In this document: positions 26,569 to 35,988 of the stretch, piece by piece
Position numbering within the stretch: position 1 is the stretch's first letter
How the letters are laid out: every line of letters begins with the position of its first letter
Assembly (NCBI RefSeq): GCF_017298635.1
Contig: NZ_CP071182.1
Coordinates: forward strand, 248,001 to 312,000
Source of the DNA: Paenalicyclobacillus mengziensis
GTDB taxonomy: Bacteria > Bacillota > Bacilli > Alicyclobacillales > Alicyclobacillaceae
Direction of reading: 5' to 3'
DNA length: 64,000 bases
Notes under the pieces: model-generated
What the model saw: only the letters and a program-made list of their open reading frames with translations
What the model was told of the DNA's origin: nothing
Database searches by the model: none
Position numbers and translations under genes: made by a program

Positions 26569-27033
26569 TCAGCGCAATTGCTCCCCCATTGCCTTTAATA
26601 TCGTCAGAATGGTTGAAAAAGCACGGCTGATGTCAGGGTCGCGAGAAGCCTTGAGAACGTCCCAAATTCCACGCACTTCAATCGTCTGGCCCTCGTGAAC
26701 CTTATTCACCCCGTCAGCGACGCCCTTGCCGACCGCCGCAAGCGCGGATGCATCGAAGCTGCTCATGACCTGGCCGAGACTGAGGAAACTCTTAACAACA
26801 TCAACTGTACTCGGGCGATTCAGCTCATTCACGAGGATGGCAAGTAGTGACCTTCGCTCTTCAAGTGCAGCTGTCAAGACGTCCATCCAACCCGTTTCAG
26901 CGAACGCGTCAAGCAGGTGATTCAGCTTGCTGCTGGTACTCTCCGCTGCCGTGGTCGACTCAGAGACAGCGCCCGTCGAGTGTGCGTCGTCTAGAAAAAC
27001 TGCTTTCGGAACCGCTGTGATTGGTGCCGCCAT
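26569..27033 (-). CDS. DUF1641 protein, formate dehydrogenase partner (YjgD/YrhD-like)
   Basis: 154 residues. The DUF1641 core is seen as GIWDVLKASRDPDISRAFSTILTILKAMGEQL, with upstream helices (LLAILVNELNRPSTVDVVKSFLSL). In B. subtilis the homologues YjgD and YrhD sit directly after formate dehydrogenase genes yjgC and yrhE, and the same order occurs here with a 1-bp gap, so it most likely acts with that enzyme. The biochemical role is unproven. The N-terminal 40 residues are Ala/Ser/Thr-rich. Confidence 0.88.
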   Translation of the reverse strand: MAAPITAVPKAVFLDDAHSTGAVSESTTAAESTSSKLNHLLDAFAETGWMDVLTAALEERRSLLAILVNELNRPSTVDVVKSFLSLGQVMSSFDASALAAVGKGVADGVNKVHEGQTIEVRGIWDVLKASRDPDISRAFSTILTILKAMGEQLR

Positions 27034-27034
27034 C

Positions 27035-30000
27035 TCAGTCTGCCCCCTTCGTCTTACCGTCGCCGCTCTGCTGAGGACTCCCCGCTCTGGTTCTAGAGGA
27101 AATCACCAACGGCTTATAGTCCTTACGCGCCCACTTCAATTCCACTTGGACGCCAGGCAGTGGGTTCTTTTGCCCTAGACGGTAGTTGCCCCGTTTGATG
27201 GGGGATGGGCCCTTGTCATCGAGAACTTCCATCCGTACCGAGACTTCCTTGTACGCAGGAGTGCTCGTGTTTACGTCCGATGCGTTTCCGGTCAGATAAT
27301 TGACTGCTTCCTCATGTTTCGGCGAGTTCATCGGCAGATACAGTTCCTTCCCGGAGACCCTATCCGTTACGACTGCCCGTACTCTGACCGCACCATAGCG
27401 GGAAATGATGCGAACAAGGGTTCCGTCTGTAACGCCCCGATTTGCTGCCAGCTCAGGTGATATCTCCACATATGTGGTCGGCACTTTTTCCGCAATACCG
27501 CGGACTCGGTACGTCAAGTTTCCTTCGTGGAAGTGCTCAAGCATGCGTCCGTTATTCAGATGGAGATCAAACTCCTCAGGGTCGGACCAACACACAGGTT
27601 CAAAGAATTGAGTCGGGAGCAGACGAGCCTTGCCCCCTTCGAAGGGGAATCCGTCTTGATACAGCAAAGGCGAGTCGGTGCCGTCCTCGAGGACTGGCCA
27701 CTGGAGACTCTGATAGCCTTCGAGACGGTCGTAACGGACGCCTGCGAACATACCTGCTGCGGCAGCCGCCTCCGCCATGATGTCGCTTGGATGCTGATAG
27801 CTCCAGTTCGCCCCTAGGCGATTTGCCAGGCCCATCAAGATTTTCCAGTCCGGGCGGGACTCGCCGAGCGGATCGAGCACCTGGTAAAGCCTTTGCATCC
27901 GACGCTCCGTGTTGGTAAACGTGCCCTCTTTCTCGAGGCTGGGGCTCGCAGGCAAGATGACATCCGCGTACTGCGCCGTCTTGCTAAAGAAGACATCCTG
28001 AACCACAAGAAATTCAAGTTTTTGAAACGCGTCTTGCACGTAATTTGAATTTGCGTCAACAAGGGTCATGTCTTCCCCCATCAGGTACATGGCTTTGAGA
28101 CTTCCTTCGTGAATCGCATCCACCATCTGATGGTTGTTGAGTCCCTTTTCAGTTGGCAGCGTCACGTTCCAGTGCCGTTCGTACCTTTGACGGACGTCGT
28201 CATTTGCCACAGCCTCATAACCTGGAAACACGTCCGGTGCACAGCCAAAATCCCCCGCACCCTGGACATTGTTGTGACCCCGAAGCGGGTAGGCCCCTGT
28301 GCCCGGGCGTCCGACGTTGCCGGTCACCAGAAGCAGGTTGCAGATGGCTGTACTCGTCTCGCTACCGCCGACGTGCTGGGTGACACCCATGGCCCACAAA
28401 ATGCACAGTCGATTGGCATCCCGAATCATTTCTGCCGCTTGAACCAACTGCTCTGTCGGGATACCGGTGATTTGCGAAGCATTTTCGAGCGTATAGCTCT
28501 CAAGGGTCGGCAGATAGGCTTCGAGGCCGTTTACTTTCTCCCGCAGAAAAGTCTCATCGTGCCACCCCTGGTCGACGATGTACTTCGTGACAGCAGACAG
28601 CCACACCAAGTCTGTTCCCGGGTTTGGATGGATAAACAAGTCCGCCCGCTCTGCCATATCATTCTTGCGAAGGTCAGAAACAATCAACTTCTGTCCATGT
28701 TTCTTGTGCGCTCTACGGACACGAGTTGCAAGGACCGGATGCGACTCAGCGGGATTCGCACCGACAATCATGACGAGGTCAGCCTGTGCAATGTCTGTGA
28801 TCGATCCGGTATCTCCCCCGTACCCCATCGTCCGCCGCAAGCCAAACGTTGCAGGAGCCTGGCAGTACCGTGAGCAGTTGTCGATGTTGTTGGTGTTCAT
28901 CACGGCCCTGGCAAACTTCTGCATTAAGTAGTTCTCTTCGTTGGTACATTTCGAAGAGGAAATATAGCCGATGGCATTCGGACCGTATTCGCCTCTAATC
29001 TCGCCAAGTTTGGCAGCGACATAGTTCAAGGCCTCGTCCCAAGACACAGTTTCAAAGTGGTCTCCACGTCGGATGAGCGGGTGAAGTAACCTGTCAGGGC
29101 TGTTCACAAAGTCCCAACCAAACTTTCCCTTCACACACGTCGAAATCCCGTTGACCGGAGCATCCGCCTGAGGTTCAACCTTCAAAATCTTGCGGCCTTT
29201 CGTCCAGACATCAAAACTGCAACCTACGCCGCAGTACGTACAGACTGTCTTTGTTTTCTTGATGAGTGATTCCCGTACCGCCGATTCGAGCTCTGAAACA
29301 GCGAAAATGGGACCATACCCCGGCTCAGTCTCCTTTACGAAGTCAATCATCTTCGCCTTCGTCGAAGACTCAATCCCTGTCATAATTCCTGCTTCGCCGA
29401 GCATGGACTTCTCCATCAGCGCATTGCACGGACAAACTGTGACGCAGTGACCACACGAGACGCATGATGAGTCGTTGATGGCGACGTCATCGTCCCAGAT
29501 AACTCGCGGCTCGGCTCGTCCCCAGTCAATTGACAGAACTTCACTGACCTGAAGATTCTGACACGCTTCAACGCAACGTCCGCACAGAATGCATTGGTCT
29601 GGGTCATAGCGATAAAACGGGTTGGAGTTATCTTCCTCATAAGGCTTTTCACGGAATGGGTACGACTGATGTTCTATCTGCATCTTAGCCGCCGTATTGT
29701 GAATGGTACAATTGCCGTTGTTGTTGTCACAGACGGTGCAATACAGTTGGTGGTTTTTGAGGATGCGGTCCATCGCCTCTTTTCGCGCGAACTGCGCCGA
29801 GACTGCCTTCGTTCGAATCCTCTGGTCGGGTTCAGCAGGCAAGGAACATGCACGTACCAGCGATCCGCCAAACTCTACGATACATGTGTCACAGGTTTCG
29901 ATAGGTCCGAGAGACGGGTGATAGCACACCTGCGGCAATTCGATGCCGGCCGCATTTATCGCCTGCAGCACCGTCATACCTGCGTCTGCCGCAACATTCC

Positions 30001-30082
30001 TGCCGTCTATTTCTATGGTGAAGGAAAACTTGCGAGACTCAGAGTGGACGTTGTCTGAAATTCGATCTTCAGCGGTTGCCAA
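27035..30082 (-). CDS. Formate dehydrogenase alpha subunit, molybdopterin and Fe-S (YjgC/YrhE-like)
   Basis: 1015 residues. Oxidises formate to CO2; probably cytosolic, with no Tat signal. Domains in order: 2Fe-2S ferredoxin (CDTCIVEF region, about 50-90), a His-Cys 4Fe-4S site (CTVCDNNNGNCTIH), two ferredoxin 4Fe-4S sites (CILCGRCVEAC; CVSCGHCVTVCPC), then the molybdenum catalytic part with its own 4Fe-4S (CTYCGVGCSF). The active-site region reads NCSRYCQAPATFGL, so Cys replaces the selenocysteine of E. coli FdhF. The C-terminal dinucleotide-binding domain ends LPGVQVELKW. First gene of a two-gene operon with DUF1641. Confidence 0.95.
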   Translation of the reverse strand: MATAEDRISDNVHSESRKFSFTIEIDGRNVAADAGMTVLQAINAAGIELPQVCYHPSLGPIETCDTCIVEFGGSLVRACSLPAEPDQRIRTKAVSAQFARKEAMDRILKNHQLYCTVCDNNNGNCTIHNTAAKMQIEHQSYPFREKPYEEDNSNPFYRYDPDQCILCGRCVEACQNLQVSEVLSIDWGRAEPRVIWDDDVAINDSSCVSCGHCVTVCPCNALMEKSMLGEAGIMTGIESSTKAKMIDFVKETEPGYGPIFAVSELESAVRESLIKKTKTVCTYCGVGCSFDVWTKGRKILKVEPQADAPVNGISTCVKGKFGWDFVNSPDRLLHPLIRRGDHFETVSWDEALNYVAAKLGEIRGEYGPNAIGYISSSKCTNEENYLMQKFARAVMNTNNIDNCSRYCQAPATFGLRRTMGYGGDTGSITDIAQADLVMIVGANPAESHPVLATRVRRAHKKHGQKLIVSDLRKNDMAERADLFIHPNPGTDLVWLSAVTKYIVDQGWHDETFLREKVNGLEAYLPTLESYTLENASQITGIPTEQLVQAAEMIRDANRLCILWAMGVTQHVGGSETSTAICNLLLVTGNVGRPGTGAYPLRGHNNVQGAGDFGCAPDVFPGYEAVANDDVRQRYERHWNVTLPTEKGLNNHQMVDAIHEGSLKAMYLMGEDMTLVDANSNYVQDAFQKLEFLVVQDVFFSKTAQYADVILPASPSLEKEGTFTNTERRMQRLYQVLDPLGESRPDWKILMGLANRLGANWSYQHPSDIMAEAAAAAGMFAGVRYDRLEGYQSLQWPVLEDGTDSPLLYQDGFPFEGGKARLLPTQFFEPVCWSDPEEFDLHLNNGRMLEHFHEGNLTYRVRGIAEKVPTTYVEISPELAANRGVTDGTLVRIISRYGAVRVRAVVTDRVSGKELYLPMNSPKHEEAVNYLTGNASDVNTSTPAYKEVSVRMEVLDDKGPSPIKRGNYRLGQKNPLPGVQVELKWARKDYKPLVISSRTRAGSPQQSGDGKTKGAD

Positions 30083-30307
30083 TCAATCACCCCCAAATCT
30101 AAATATCCCTATTATGTGAACAAATCATCTTAATGTAATTATAATTCAGATTATATGCACTTCAATAGCCACAATGGTTTGTGACAGTCTCAGTGGACCT
30201 CGGTTTCATTGATTATCCGGAGTGTATCATTTAGAGTAGAAGCTACTCTTGATTTGATTGGCGATTGCACCTCGTTGGAATAGAACGCTGACCCGTGAGG
30301 AGTGCTT

Positions 30308-32209
30308 ATGGAACAGTCGACTTTCTCCCTGGAATCCTTGTTGATTGTCGCAGTACTGGCCCTCTTGGTACCCCTCCTTGTTTCGAGAATAAGGGCCGTT
30401 CGAATCCCGATTGTCGTCGGTGAGATTCTTGTCGGTGTCGTCGTCGGCAAGAGTGGTTTCAACATTATTCAGACGAGTCAATGGCTGCAATTCCTGCAGT
30501 TTTTTGGACTCGCATACCTGATGTTTGTCTCAGGTTTGGAGCTTGATTTTAAGACCCTGCGTCCAAACAAACATGACGAGGTCGAAGGACTTCGAGGGTT
30601 CCTCACCAATGCCCCCATGTTTGCGCTCATCTCCTGTGTATTGACGTTTGGGATGTCGATACTGCTATCGCTGTGGCTGCATCAACACCACTTTATCAAG
30701 AGCCCATTCCTAGTTGCCCTCATCATTACGACGACCTCTCTGACCGTAGTTGTGCCTGTACTGAAAGAATATGATCTGTTGCAAAACAGCTTCGGGCAGC
30801 TTCTCATGGCTGCGGCGATGTTCGCAGACTTTGTCACCATGTTGCTCATTTCCGTTGCAGCTTCTCTTTATCAAGGCGGTCTATCTCCAAGAGTATTTCT
30901 TGTTTTTATTTTGATATTTATCCTGCTGCTGTTGTACCGCGCGTTTCGTCACTTTGCCAAGTACCAAAGTCTGAGGAATCTTGCGGATGGGACGGCACAA
31001 CTCGGGATTCGAGCTTCCATGGCTTTAATGATCATCTTTATCGTCCTCGCGCAGACACTTGGCGTACAGGTCATTCTCGGAACATTCCTTGCTGGGATTC
31101 TCGTCGGACTGGTCAATGAACAGAGCAAGTCAGACGTCTTCAACAAGCTTGACGCAATTGGTTTCGGATTTCTCATTCCGATTTTCTTTATCATGGTTGG
31201 CGTCGATTTTGACATCCGGTCCTTGTTTTCTGACCCAAAAGCATTGCTCTTGCTCCCACTGTTGTTCATCGCGACATACGTTTTCAAGGGTCTGCCCATT
31301 TTACTGCTACGTCTCCGATATCCGTGGCGCCACACGTTGTCAGGCGCCGCCTTGCTTACGACCCAGATGAGCGTAACCGTCGCTGCTGCCGCCGTTGGCC
31401 TCAAAATAGGAGCCATTAGCCCGGGGGTTGATACCGCCATTATTCTGGTGGCGATGTTGACAGCTATCATCTCTCCTGTACTGTTTGGCAAGTTGCTGCC
31501 GCCAAAAATTCATGGGGCAGAGAAACAGATTGTGGTCATTGGCAATTCACCGGGTGCACAGTTGCTCGTCGATCAGGTCAAGGAACGAGGACAACGTTTC
31601 GTGTGGGTACAAACGATGGACGAAAGCACGATTTCCATGTTCGAGGAAGCCGACAACGGCGACAAGGGCGACGACGTAGACCGCCGGGAGTATGCTGTTG
31701 ACAAAGCGTCAGTCATGTTTGCGCGTCTCGGTGTCAATCCAGCAACCACCAAGTGTCTCATTGCGTATACCGGATCGGACTCTCAAAATGTCACCCTCTC
31801 CAAGGCAGTTGCGTCTCTTGGTGTTGAATCGAGCATCTGTTTCATTCGCGATGTAACCTTGTTTCAGACATACAGCCAAGCCGAGCAGTTTGTTGTCGTC
31901 AACCCACAACTCGCCGCAGTTACTCTGATTGACCAGTTGATGAACTACCCGGCGTCTACGCAGTTGCTTAAAGCCCCAGGATCTATGCAAATTCAAGAGG
32001 TGCGGCTCACGAGTCACGCCCTGCACGGATTGCGCCTGATGGACATCGATTTACCTGGCAACTTGCTGGTGATGTCCATTTTTCGCGATGGAACTCAGAT
32101 TGTACCCCACGGGCAAACAGGGCTCAGTGTGGGAGACACCGTCGTCGTTGTGGGCAGACGAGAAGATATTGCAGACTTCATCCGTATGGCTGAAGACGAA
32201 ACGATTTGA
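30308..32209 (+). CDS. KefB-like CPA2 cation:proton antiporter with TrkA domains
   Basis: About 633 residues. An N-terminal sodium/proton-exchanger domain of some 12 hydrophobic helices (residues about 10-390) contains the family signatures VPLLVSRIRAVRIPIVVGEI and LGTFLAGILVG. A TrkA-N-type nucleotide-binding domain follows from about 400 (KQIVVIGNSPGAQLLVDQVKERG) and a TrkA-C domain at about 545-630 (GLSVGDTVVVVGRREDIADF). It should export K+ or Na+ in exchange for protons, gated by nucleotide. The frame starts at GTG 30302, but GAGGAG fits ATG 30308 better. It is divergent from the formate dehydrogenase operon; the 225-bp gap is AT-rich with no site I can name. Confidence 0.9.
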   Translation: MEQSTFSLESLLIVAVLALLVPLLVSRIRAVRIPIVVGEILVGVVVGKSGFNIIQTSQWLQFLQFFGLAYLMFVSGLELDFKTLRPNKHDEVEGLRGFLTNAPMFALISCVLTFGMSILLSLWLHQHHFIKSPFLVALIITTTSLTVVVPVLKEYDLLQNSFGQLLMAAAMFADFVTMLLISVAASLYQGGLSPRVFLVFILIFILLLLYRAFRHFAKYQSLRNLADGTAQLGIRASMALMIIFIVLAQTLGVQVILGTFLAGILVGLVNEQSKSDVFNKLDAIGFGFLIPIFFIMVGVDFDIRSLFSDPKALLLLPLLFIATYVFKGLPILLLRLRYPWRHTLSGAALLTTQMSVTVAAAAVGLKIGAISPGVDTAIILVAMLTAIISPVLFGKLLPPKIHGAEKQIVVIGNSPGAQLLVDQVKERGQRFVWVQTMDESTISMFEEADNGDKGDDVDRREYAVDKASVMFARLGVNPATTKCLIAYTGSDSQNVTLSKAVASLGVESSICFIRDVTLFQTYSQAEQFVVVNPQLAAVTLIDQLMNYPASTQLLKAPGSMQIQEVRLTSHALHGLRLMDIDLPGNLLVMSIFRDGTQIVPHGQTGLSVGDTVVVVGRREDIADFIRMAEDETI

Positions 32210-32328
32210 GCAAAGTTCCATCGCTCAACTTTTGACCACGATGGCAGGGTGACACTGCAATACCAGTAATAGCTATCCTTTTGAATCGTATAAGCAAACG
32301 CCCTCAAGGTTTGGTGCCATTTAGTCAG

Positions 32329-33831
32329 TCACTGCTCGTGTCGAAATTGGTTCAATTGAGCGCTTACAGACTTTGTAGACGGATAGACTTGTCTGTACAC
32401 TTGGTAAAGCTCCTCGTACTGTCGAACCGTTGGTGTACTCGGTTGAAACTCCTTGGTCACACGAGTGAATTTCCTTGCACATGCCTCCAGCGAATCAAAC
32501 CACCCGCAGCCAAATGCGGCAAGCATGGCGGCCCCCATCCCAGGGCCCTGCTCATTCTCCAATTTCAGGACCGTTGCATTGAAGATATCCGCTTGTATCT
32601 GCAACCAATCGTCGTTTTTTGCGCCACCGCCGATGGAGACAATCCTTCGAATGACCTTTCCCTCGCTTCGAAACAGTTCAATGGACTCTTTCAGTGAAAA
32701 TGTGATACCTTCAATGACTGCCCGTGTAAAATCAGGACGTTTATGATTGCCGTCAATTCCAATAAAACTTCCGCGAATCATTGCATCCGCATACGGCGTT
32801 CGCTCACCAGCCAAGTACGGTGTGAAAATAAGCCCACGAGCTCCTGCTGGTGATTCACGGAGGTCCGAAAGTAATTCCTCGTAACTCTCGTCCGGTGCAA
32901 ATGTACCCTTAAACCACGAAAGACTGAACCCTGCCGCAAGCGTAACTCCCATCGCATAGTAGGAATTTTCCTTCGCGTGGTTGAAAAAGTGGACTTTACC
33001 ACGGAAATCACGATGCTGATTCTCTTCAAAGGACAGAACGACCCCAGAAGTCCCAATGCTGCACATGGTATCTCCATCCGACAAAATGCCCGCTCCGACC
33101 GCTCCACAGGCATTGTCCGCTCCACCTGCAAACACTTTTGTGGTTTCAGATAGACCTGTCTCGTCGGTAACATTTGGCAACAGCGTGCCAACAACGTCAA
33201 AAGACTCCGTCAATGCGGGGCACAGTGCGATTGGGATGTCGAACGTCTCACAAATCTCCGTACTCCAAGCTCCCGCGATGACATCCAGAAGCAGCGTCCC
33301 CGCAGCATCCGAGTAATCCATCCCGAGTTTACCAGTCATCCGAAACCTTACATAATCTTTTGGGAGTACAAAGGTGACCGCTTGGTTGAACAAATCTGGT
33401 TCGTTTTCCTTCACCCATAGGAGTTTAGGAAGGGTGAACCCTTCCAAAGCAACGTTTCTCGTGATAGAGAGGAGTTTTTCCCCGAGCGTCTCGGTGATTT
33501 GTTTGCACTGCTTGGTTGTTCTTGTATCATTCCAAAGGATGGCGTTTCGCAGCACTTGGTTCTGTGCATCTAGCAAGACAAGGCCGTGCATTTGACCAGA
33601 GTAGCTGATTCCTTCGATGTCCTCAACCGCCACATCCGCCGTACGAACCAAGTCTTTGAGCGCGGCAATCGTCTGGGTCACCCAATCCTCAGGGTCCTGT
33701 TCACTAAAACCAGACTGTGATTGAATCAGTGGGTATTCTTTCGAAACCTCAGAGCAGACCGTACCCTCCTGATTGACCAACAAGACTTTCACTGCACTCG
33801 TACCTAAGTCAATACCAATGACGTATTTCAT
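32329..33831 (-). CDS. xylB: Xylulokinase-type FGGY carbohydrate kinase
   Basis: 500 residues. Phosphorylates D-xylulose to xylulose 5-phosphate, feeding the pentose phosphate pathway. The ATP-site phosphate loop MKYVIGIDLGTSAVKVLLV is at the N-terminus; other xylulokinase marks are SGQMHGLVLLD, FTLPKLLWVKENEPD, VFAGGADNACGAVGAGIL and IVSIGGGAKNDDWLQIQADI. The frame runs up to 33921, but AGGAGGG six bases before ATG 33831 and the kinase motif at that ATG fix the start. It is divergent from a XylR-type repressor gene with a cre site between them. Another FGGY sugar kinase remains possible, but motif wording is closest to XylB. No xylA lies in the window. Confidence 0.9.
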   Translation of the reverse strand: MKYVIGIDLGTSAVKVLLVNQEGTVCSEVSKEYPLIQSQSGFSEQDPEDWVTQTIAALKDLVRTADVAVEDIEGISYSGQMHGLVLLDAQNQVLRNAILWNDTRTTKQCKQITETLGEKLLSITRNVALEGFTLPKLLWVKENEPDLFNQAVTFVLPKDYVRFRMTGKLGMDYSDAAGTLLLDVIAGAWSTEICETFDIPIALCPALTESFDVVGTLLPNVTDETGLSETTKVFAGGADNACGAVGAGILSDGDTMCSIGTSGVVLSFEENQHRDFRGKVHFFNHAKENSYYAMGVTLAAGFSLSWFKGTFAPDESYEELLSDLRESPAGARGLIFTPYLAGERTPYADAMIRGSFIGIDGNHKRPDFTRAVIEGITFSLKESIELFRSEGKVIRRIVSIGGGAKNDDWLQIQADIFNATVLKLENEQGPGMGAAMLAAFGCGWFDSLEACARKFTRVTKEFQPSTPTVRQYEELYQVYRQVYPSTKSVSAQLNQFRHEQ

Positions 33832-34087
33832 GAAAACCCTCCTGCACACAGGGCAATTCAAACGCCCGTTCCCATTATCGTTCCAATACATCGAGTCCCG
33901 ATACCTTTGGCATTTCAACATCCGTCGAACATCTGGTTTTACCTGAGGACTTCATATATTCTTCAATCATGTTTACAATGACATCAAAATGCTTTTTTCA
34001 CATCTGCAAAGTACGCCACATCCGTGACCTCTGGCTCGGATCTTGGCGATTTCACATGGTGTCGGCAGATGCCAACCCGCGTCAGGG

Positions 34088-34102
34088 TGACACCGTTTTC
34101 AA
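34088..34102 (-). promoter_or_regulatory. Catabolite-responsive element (cre), CcpA site
   Basis: TTGAAAACGGTGTCA on the minus strand matches WTGNAANCGNWNNCW at every fixed position. It lies 257 bp upstream of xylB, between xylB and xylR, as expected for glucose repression of xylose genes. Confidence 0.65.
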
Positions 34103-34191
34103 GGCACTGCTTCTTCAAAGTCGGACTTATCTCAGCGCGTACATTGAAATCGGCACGACGGCAAACATCGTTGATGCGGGCGGAAGACGAT

Positions 34192-34220
34192 TTGTTTGTT
34201 CATTGAACTTATTTTATACT
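34192..34220 (+). promoter_or_regulatory. Sigma-A promoter of the xylR-type gene
   Basis: -35 TTGTTT (34192-34197), spacer of exactly 17, -10 TATACT (34215-34220). The spacer holds GTTCATTGAAC, an imperfect dyad that could be the repressor's own operator. The start codon at 34303 leaves a leader of about 75 bases. Confidence 0.6.
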
Positions 34221-34302
34221 AACCCTACATGATTGGCAATTCAATCTGTAGTCTAGCGCACTGGAATCACAAGCCAAAAACTGACTTGAAGGCGGTATCA
34301 TT

Positions 34303-35487
34303 TTGAGACTAACAGGCGATCAAACATATATTAAAAACCTTAATCGTTCCATTGTGCTTAATCTTTTGCGATTTTTCAGCCCCTTATCCCGCGTCGAGAT
34401 ATCGCGTCAAACAGGTCTCACCAAAGCCACAGTATCCGGTATTGTCGAACAGTTGATTCAAGAACAGTATGTCCTCGAAGACGAGCACACGGAATCGACC
34501 GGGGTGGGACGTAGGCCTGTCCCTTTGCGGTTTAACCGAGGTGCGGGGTACGTCATCGGAGTTGACTTAGCCGTTGACTACTTTCGCGTGCTTGTCATGG
34601 ATTTATCGTGCAAGGTGGTCACCACCTACGAAGACACCATTGGGGAAGCAGACAGTACAGACGACGCTATCCGCCGAATGGTAGACATCATCAAGATTGC
34701 CATTCATGCTACCAGTGATTCACCGCTTGGAGTCATCGGCGTTGGGGTGGGAATCCCCGGTCTCGTCGATTCAAATCGCGGCGTCATATTAAACGCTCCG
34801 AACCTGCACTGGAGGGACGTTGCACTTCGTTCTATACTCGAGCACGAACTTCGATTGCCCGTATTCATCGATAACGAAGCAAATGTTGGCGCAATCGGAG
34901 AGCAACTGTTCGGCGCAGGCAGAGGTGTGTCAAATGTGGTGTTCCTGAGTTTGGGGCGTGGAATTGGAACCGGTCTGATTCTCAACGGCCACTTGATTCG
35001 TGGACAAGCTGGCATTGCAGGCGAGTTTGGCCATATGACGATTGACGAAAATGGGCCGAAGTGTTCCTGCGGCAACCGTGGCTGTCTCGAGCTGTACGCA
35101 TCCGAGACTGCGGTAATTCGAAAGTACAATCAGCTCACAAATACATCTGTTTCATTTAGAAACGTCATCAGGCGATTGGAACAAGGAGACGAGAATGCGA
35201 AGAAGGCGGTTGACGCTGCAGCTCACCATTTAGGCGTGGGCCTCTCTTCTCTGGTCAATGCTTTAAACCCAGAGCTTATATTAGTCAGTTCACGTTTTGG
35301 CCCGGCAGAAAAAGACGTCATCCATAAAGTTTCTCAGGTCATCCGAGAGCGTTCGTTCATTACTCCGTACTCCCCAGCTCGCGTTCAGACGTCTCAATTT
35401 GATTCCTCTTCTTGTGCAATCGGCGCTGGTGCGCTGGCCTTGCAAGCACACTTCGCGGGCCCCGAGGCGCACGTGCATTCGTCTTAA
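34303..35487 (+). CDS. xylR: ROK-family transcriptional repressor, XylR-like
   Basis: 394 residues. An N-terminal winged helix-turn-helix (RVEISRQTGLTKATVSGIVEQL, about 30-52) is followed by a ROK sugar-kinase-like domain with the phosphate loop VIGVDLAVDYFRVLVMDL, the ROK signature GIAGEFGHMTID and the zinc-binding CSCGNRGCLE. XylR repressors of Bacilli bind xylose and release operators of xylose genes. Its position divergent from xylB supports this role. The start is TTG 34303 behind GAAGGCGG. Ligand specificity is inferred only from the neighbour. Confidence 0.85.
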   Translation: MRLTGDQTYIKNLNRSIVLNLLRFFSPLSRVEISRQTGLTKATVSGIVEQLIQEQYVLEDEHTESTGVGRRPVPLRFNRGAGYVIGVDLAVDYFRVLVMDLSCKVVTTYEDTIGEADSTDDAIRRMVDIIKIAIHATSDSPLGVIGVGVGIPGLVDSNRGVILNAPNLHWRDVALRSILEHELRLPVFIDNEANVGAIGEQLFGAGRGVSNVVFLSLGRGIGTGLILNGHLIRGQAGIAGEFGHMTIDENGPKCSCGNRGCLELYASETAVIRKYNQLTNTSVSFRNVIRRLEQGDENAKKAVDAAAHHLGVGLSSLVNALNPELILVSSRFGPAEKDVIHKVSQVIRERSFITPYSPARVQTSQFDSSSCAIGAGALALQAHFAGPEAHVHSS

Positions 35488-35557
35488 TCGAAAACGAAAG
35501 GACGACAACAGAGATGCGAATGGCAGCTCCACATGTCGCCCTTTTATTTACGTTTGT

Positions 35558-35740
35558 CTAATGAACCACATGCCGTTTATGACCACCAATTGATGGAAAA
35601 TGGAACGATCCAAGGTGTTTCTTGAATGGCGCTTCATTCTGCGCGTCACCGTGATACTTCCAGGCCTCTTGGTTAATGAACTTTACACGCCTTTTGTAGT
35701 CCTTCAAAGTACACTCCACGAAAAAATATACTTCTTGCAT
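35558..35740 (-). CDS. Small protein, 60 aa, unknown
   Basis: GGAGG nine bases before ATG 35740, then 60 codons to TAG. The product starts MQEVYFFVECTLKDYKRRVK and ends in a His/Lys-rich stretch (SFHFPSIGGHKRHVVH). It has no membrane helix and is rich in aromatic and charged residues. I recognise no family. It is isolated in the roughly 500-bp gap between the xylR-type gene and the MerR-like gene. A 79-aa open frame on the other strand covers the same bases but has no comparable RBS. Confidence 0.55.
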   Translation of the reverse strand: MQEVYFFVECTLKDYKRRVKFINQEAWKYHGDAQNEAPFKKHLGSFHFPSIGGHKRHVVH

Positions 35741-35870
35741 GGAAATACGCCTCCGGTCAGTGAAGTCTGTATCTGCATAACAAACCCCGCATCGAAGGTA
35801 TTCCTAAAGCTGCACCACTTCAAGGTCCAAACGTCATAGTCTAAACATAGTATCGGATGCGGCTTAAGTG

Positions 35871-35912
35871 AGCCCCCCGGTGCAGTAACAAGCGGTTAAC
35901 GGAGGGGCTTTT
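35871..35912 (+). terminator. Rho-independent terminator without an obvious upstream gene
   Basis: AGCCCC...CCG pairs with CGG...GGGGCT around a loop of about 20 bases, followed by TTTT on the + strand. The nearest + strand gene ends almost 390 bp upstream, so the terminated transcript may be a long xylR 3' UTR or a small RNA. Confidence 0.7.
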
Positions 35913-35988
35913 AAAATTTTATTATGTCAACAGAAAACAGCAGATATCGACACCCTGTCCGTCGTATGGTAGGTATGAGGTGATAGAC

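Noticed and set aside
28109..28873. 254-aa frame antisense to formate dehydrogenase
   Set aside because: Lies wholly inside a gene with complete domain evidence; no RBS or family likeness.
33960..34232. 87-aa + strand frame between xylB and xylR
   Set aside because: No RBS; overlaps the cre and promoter; composition unlike neighbours.
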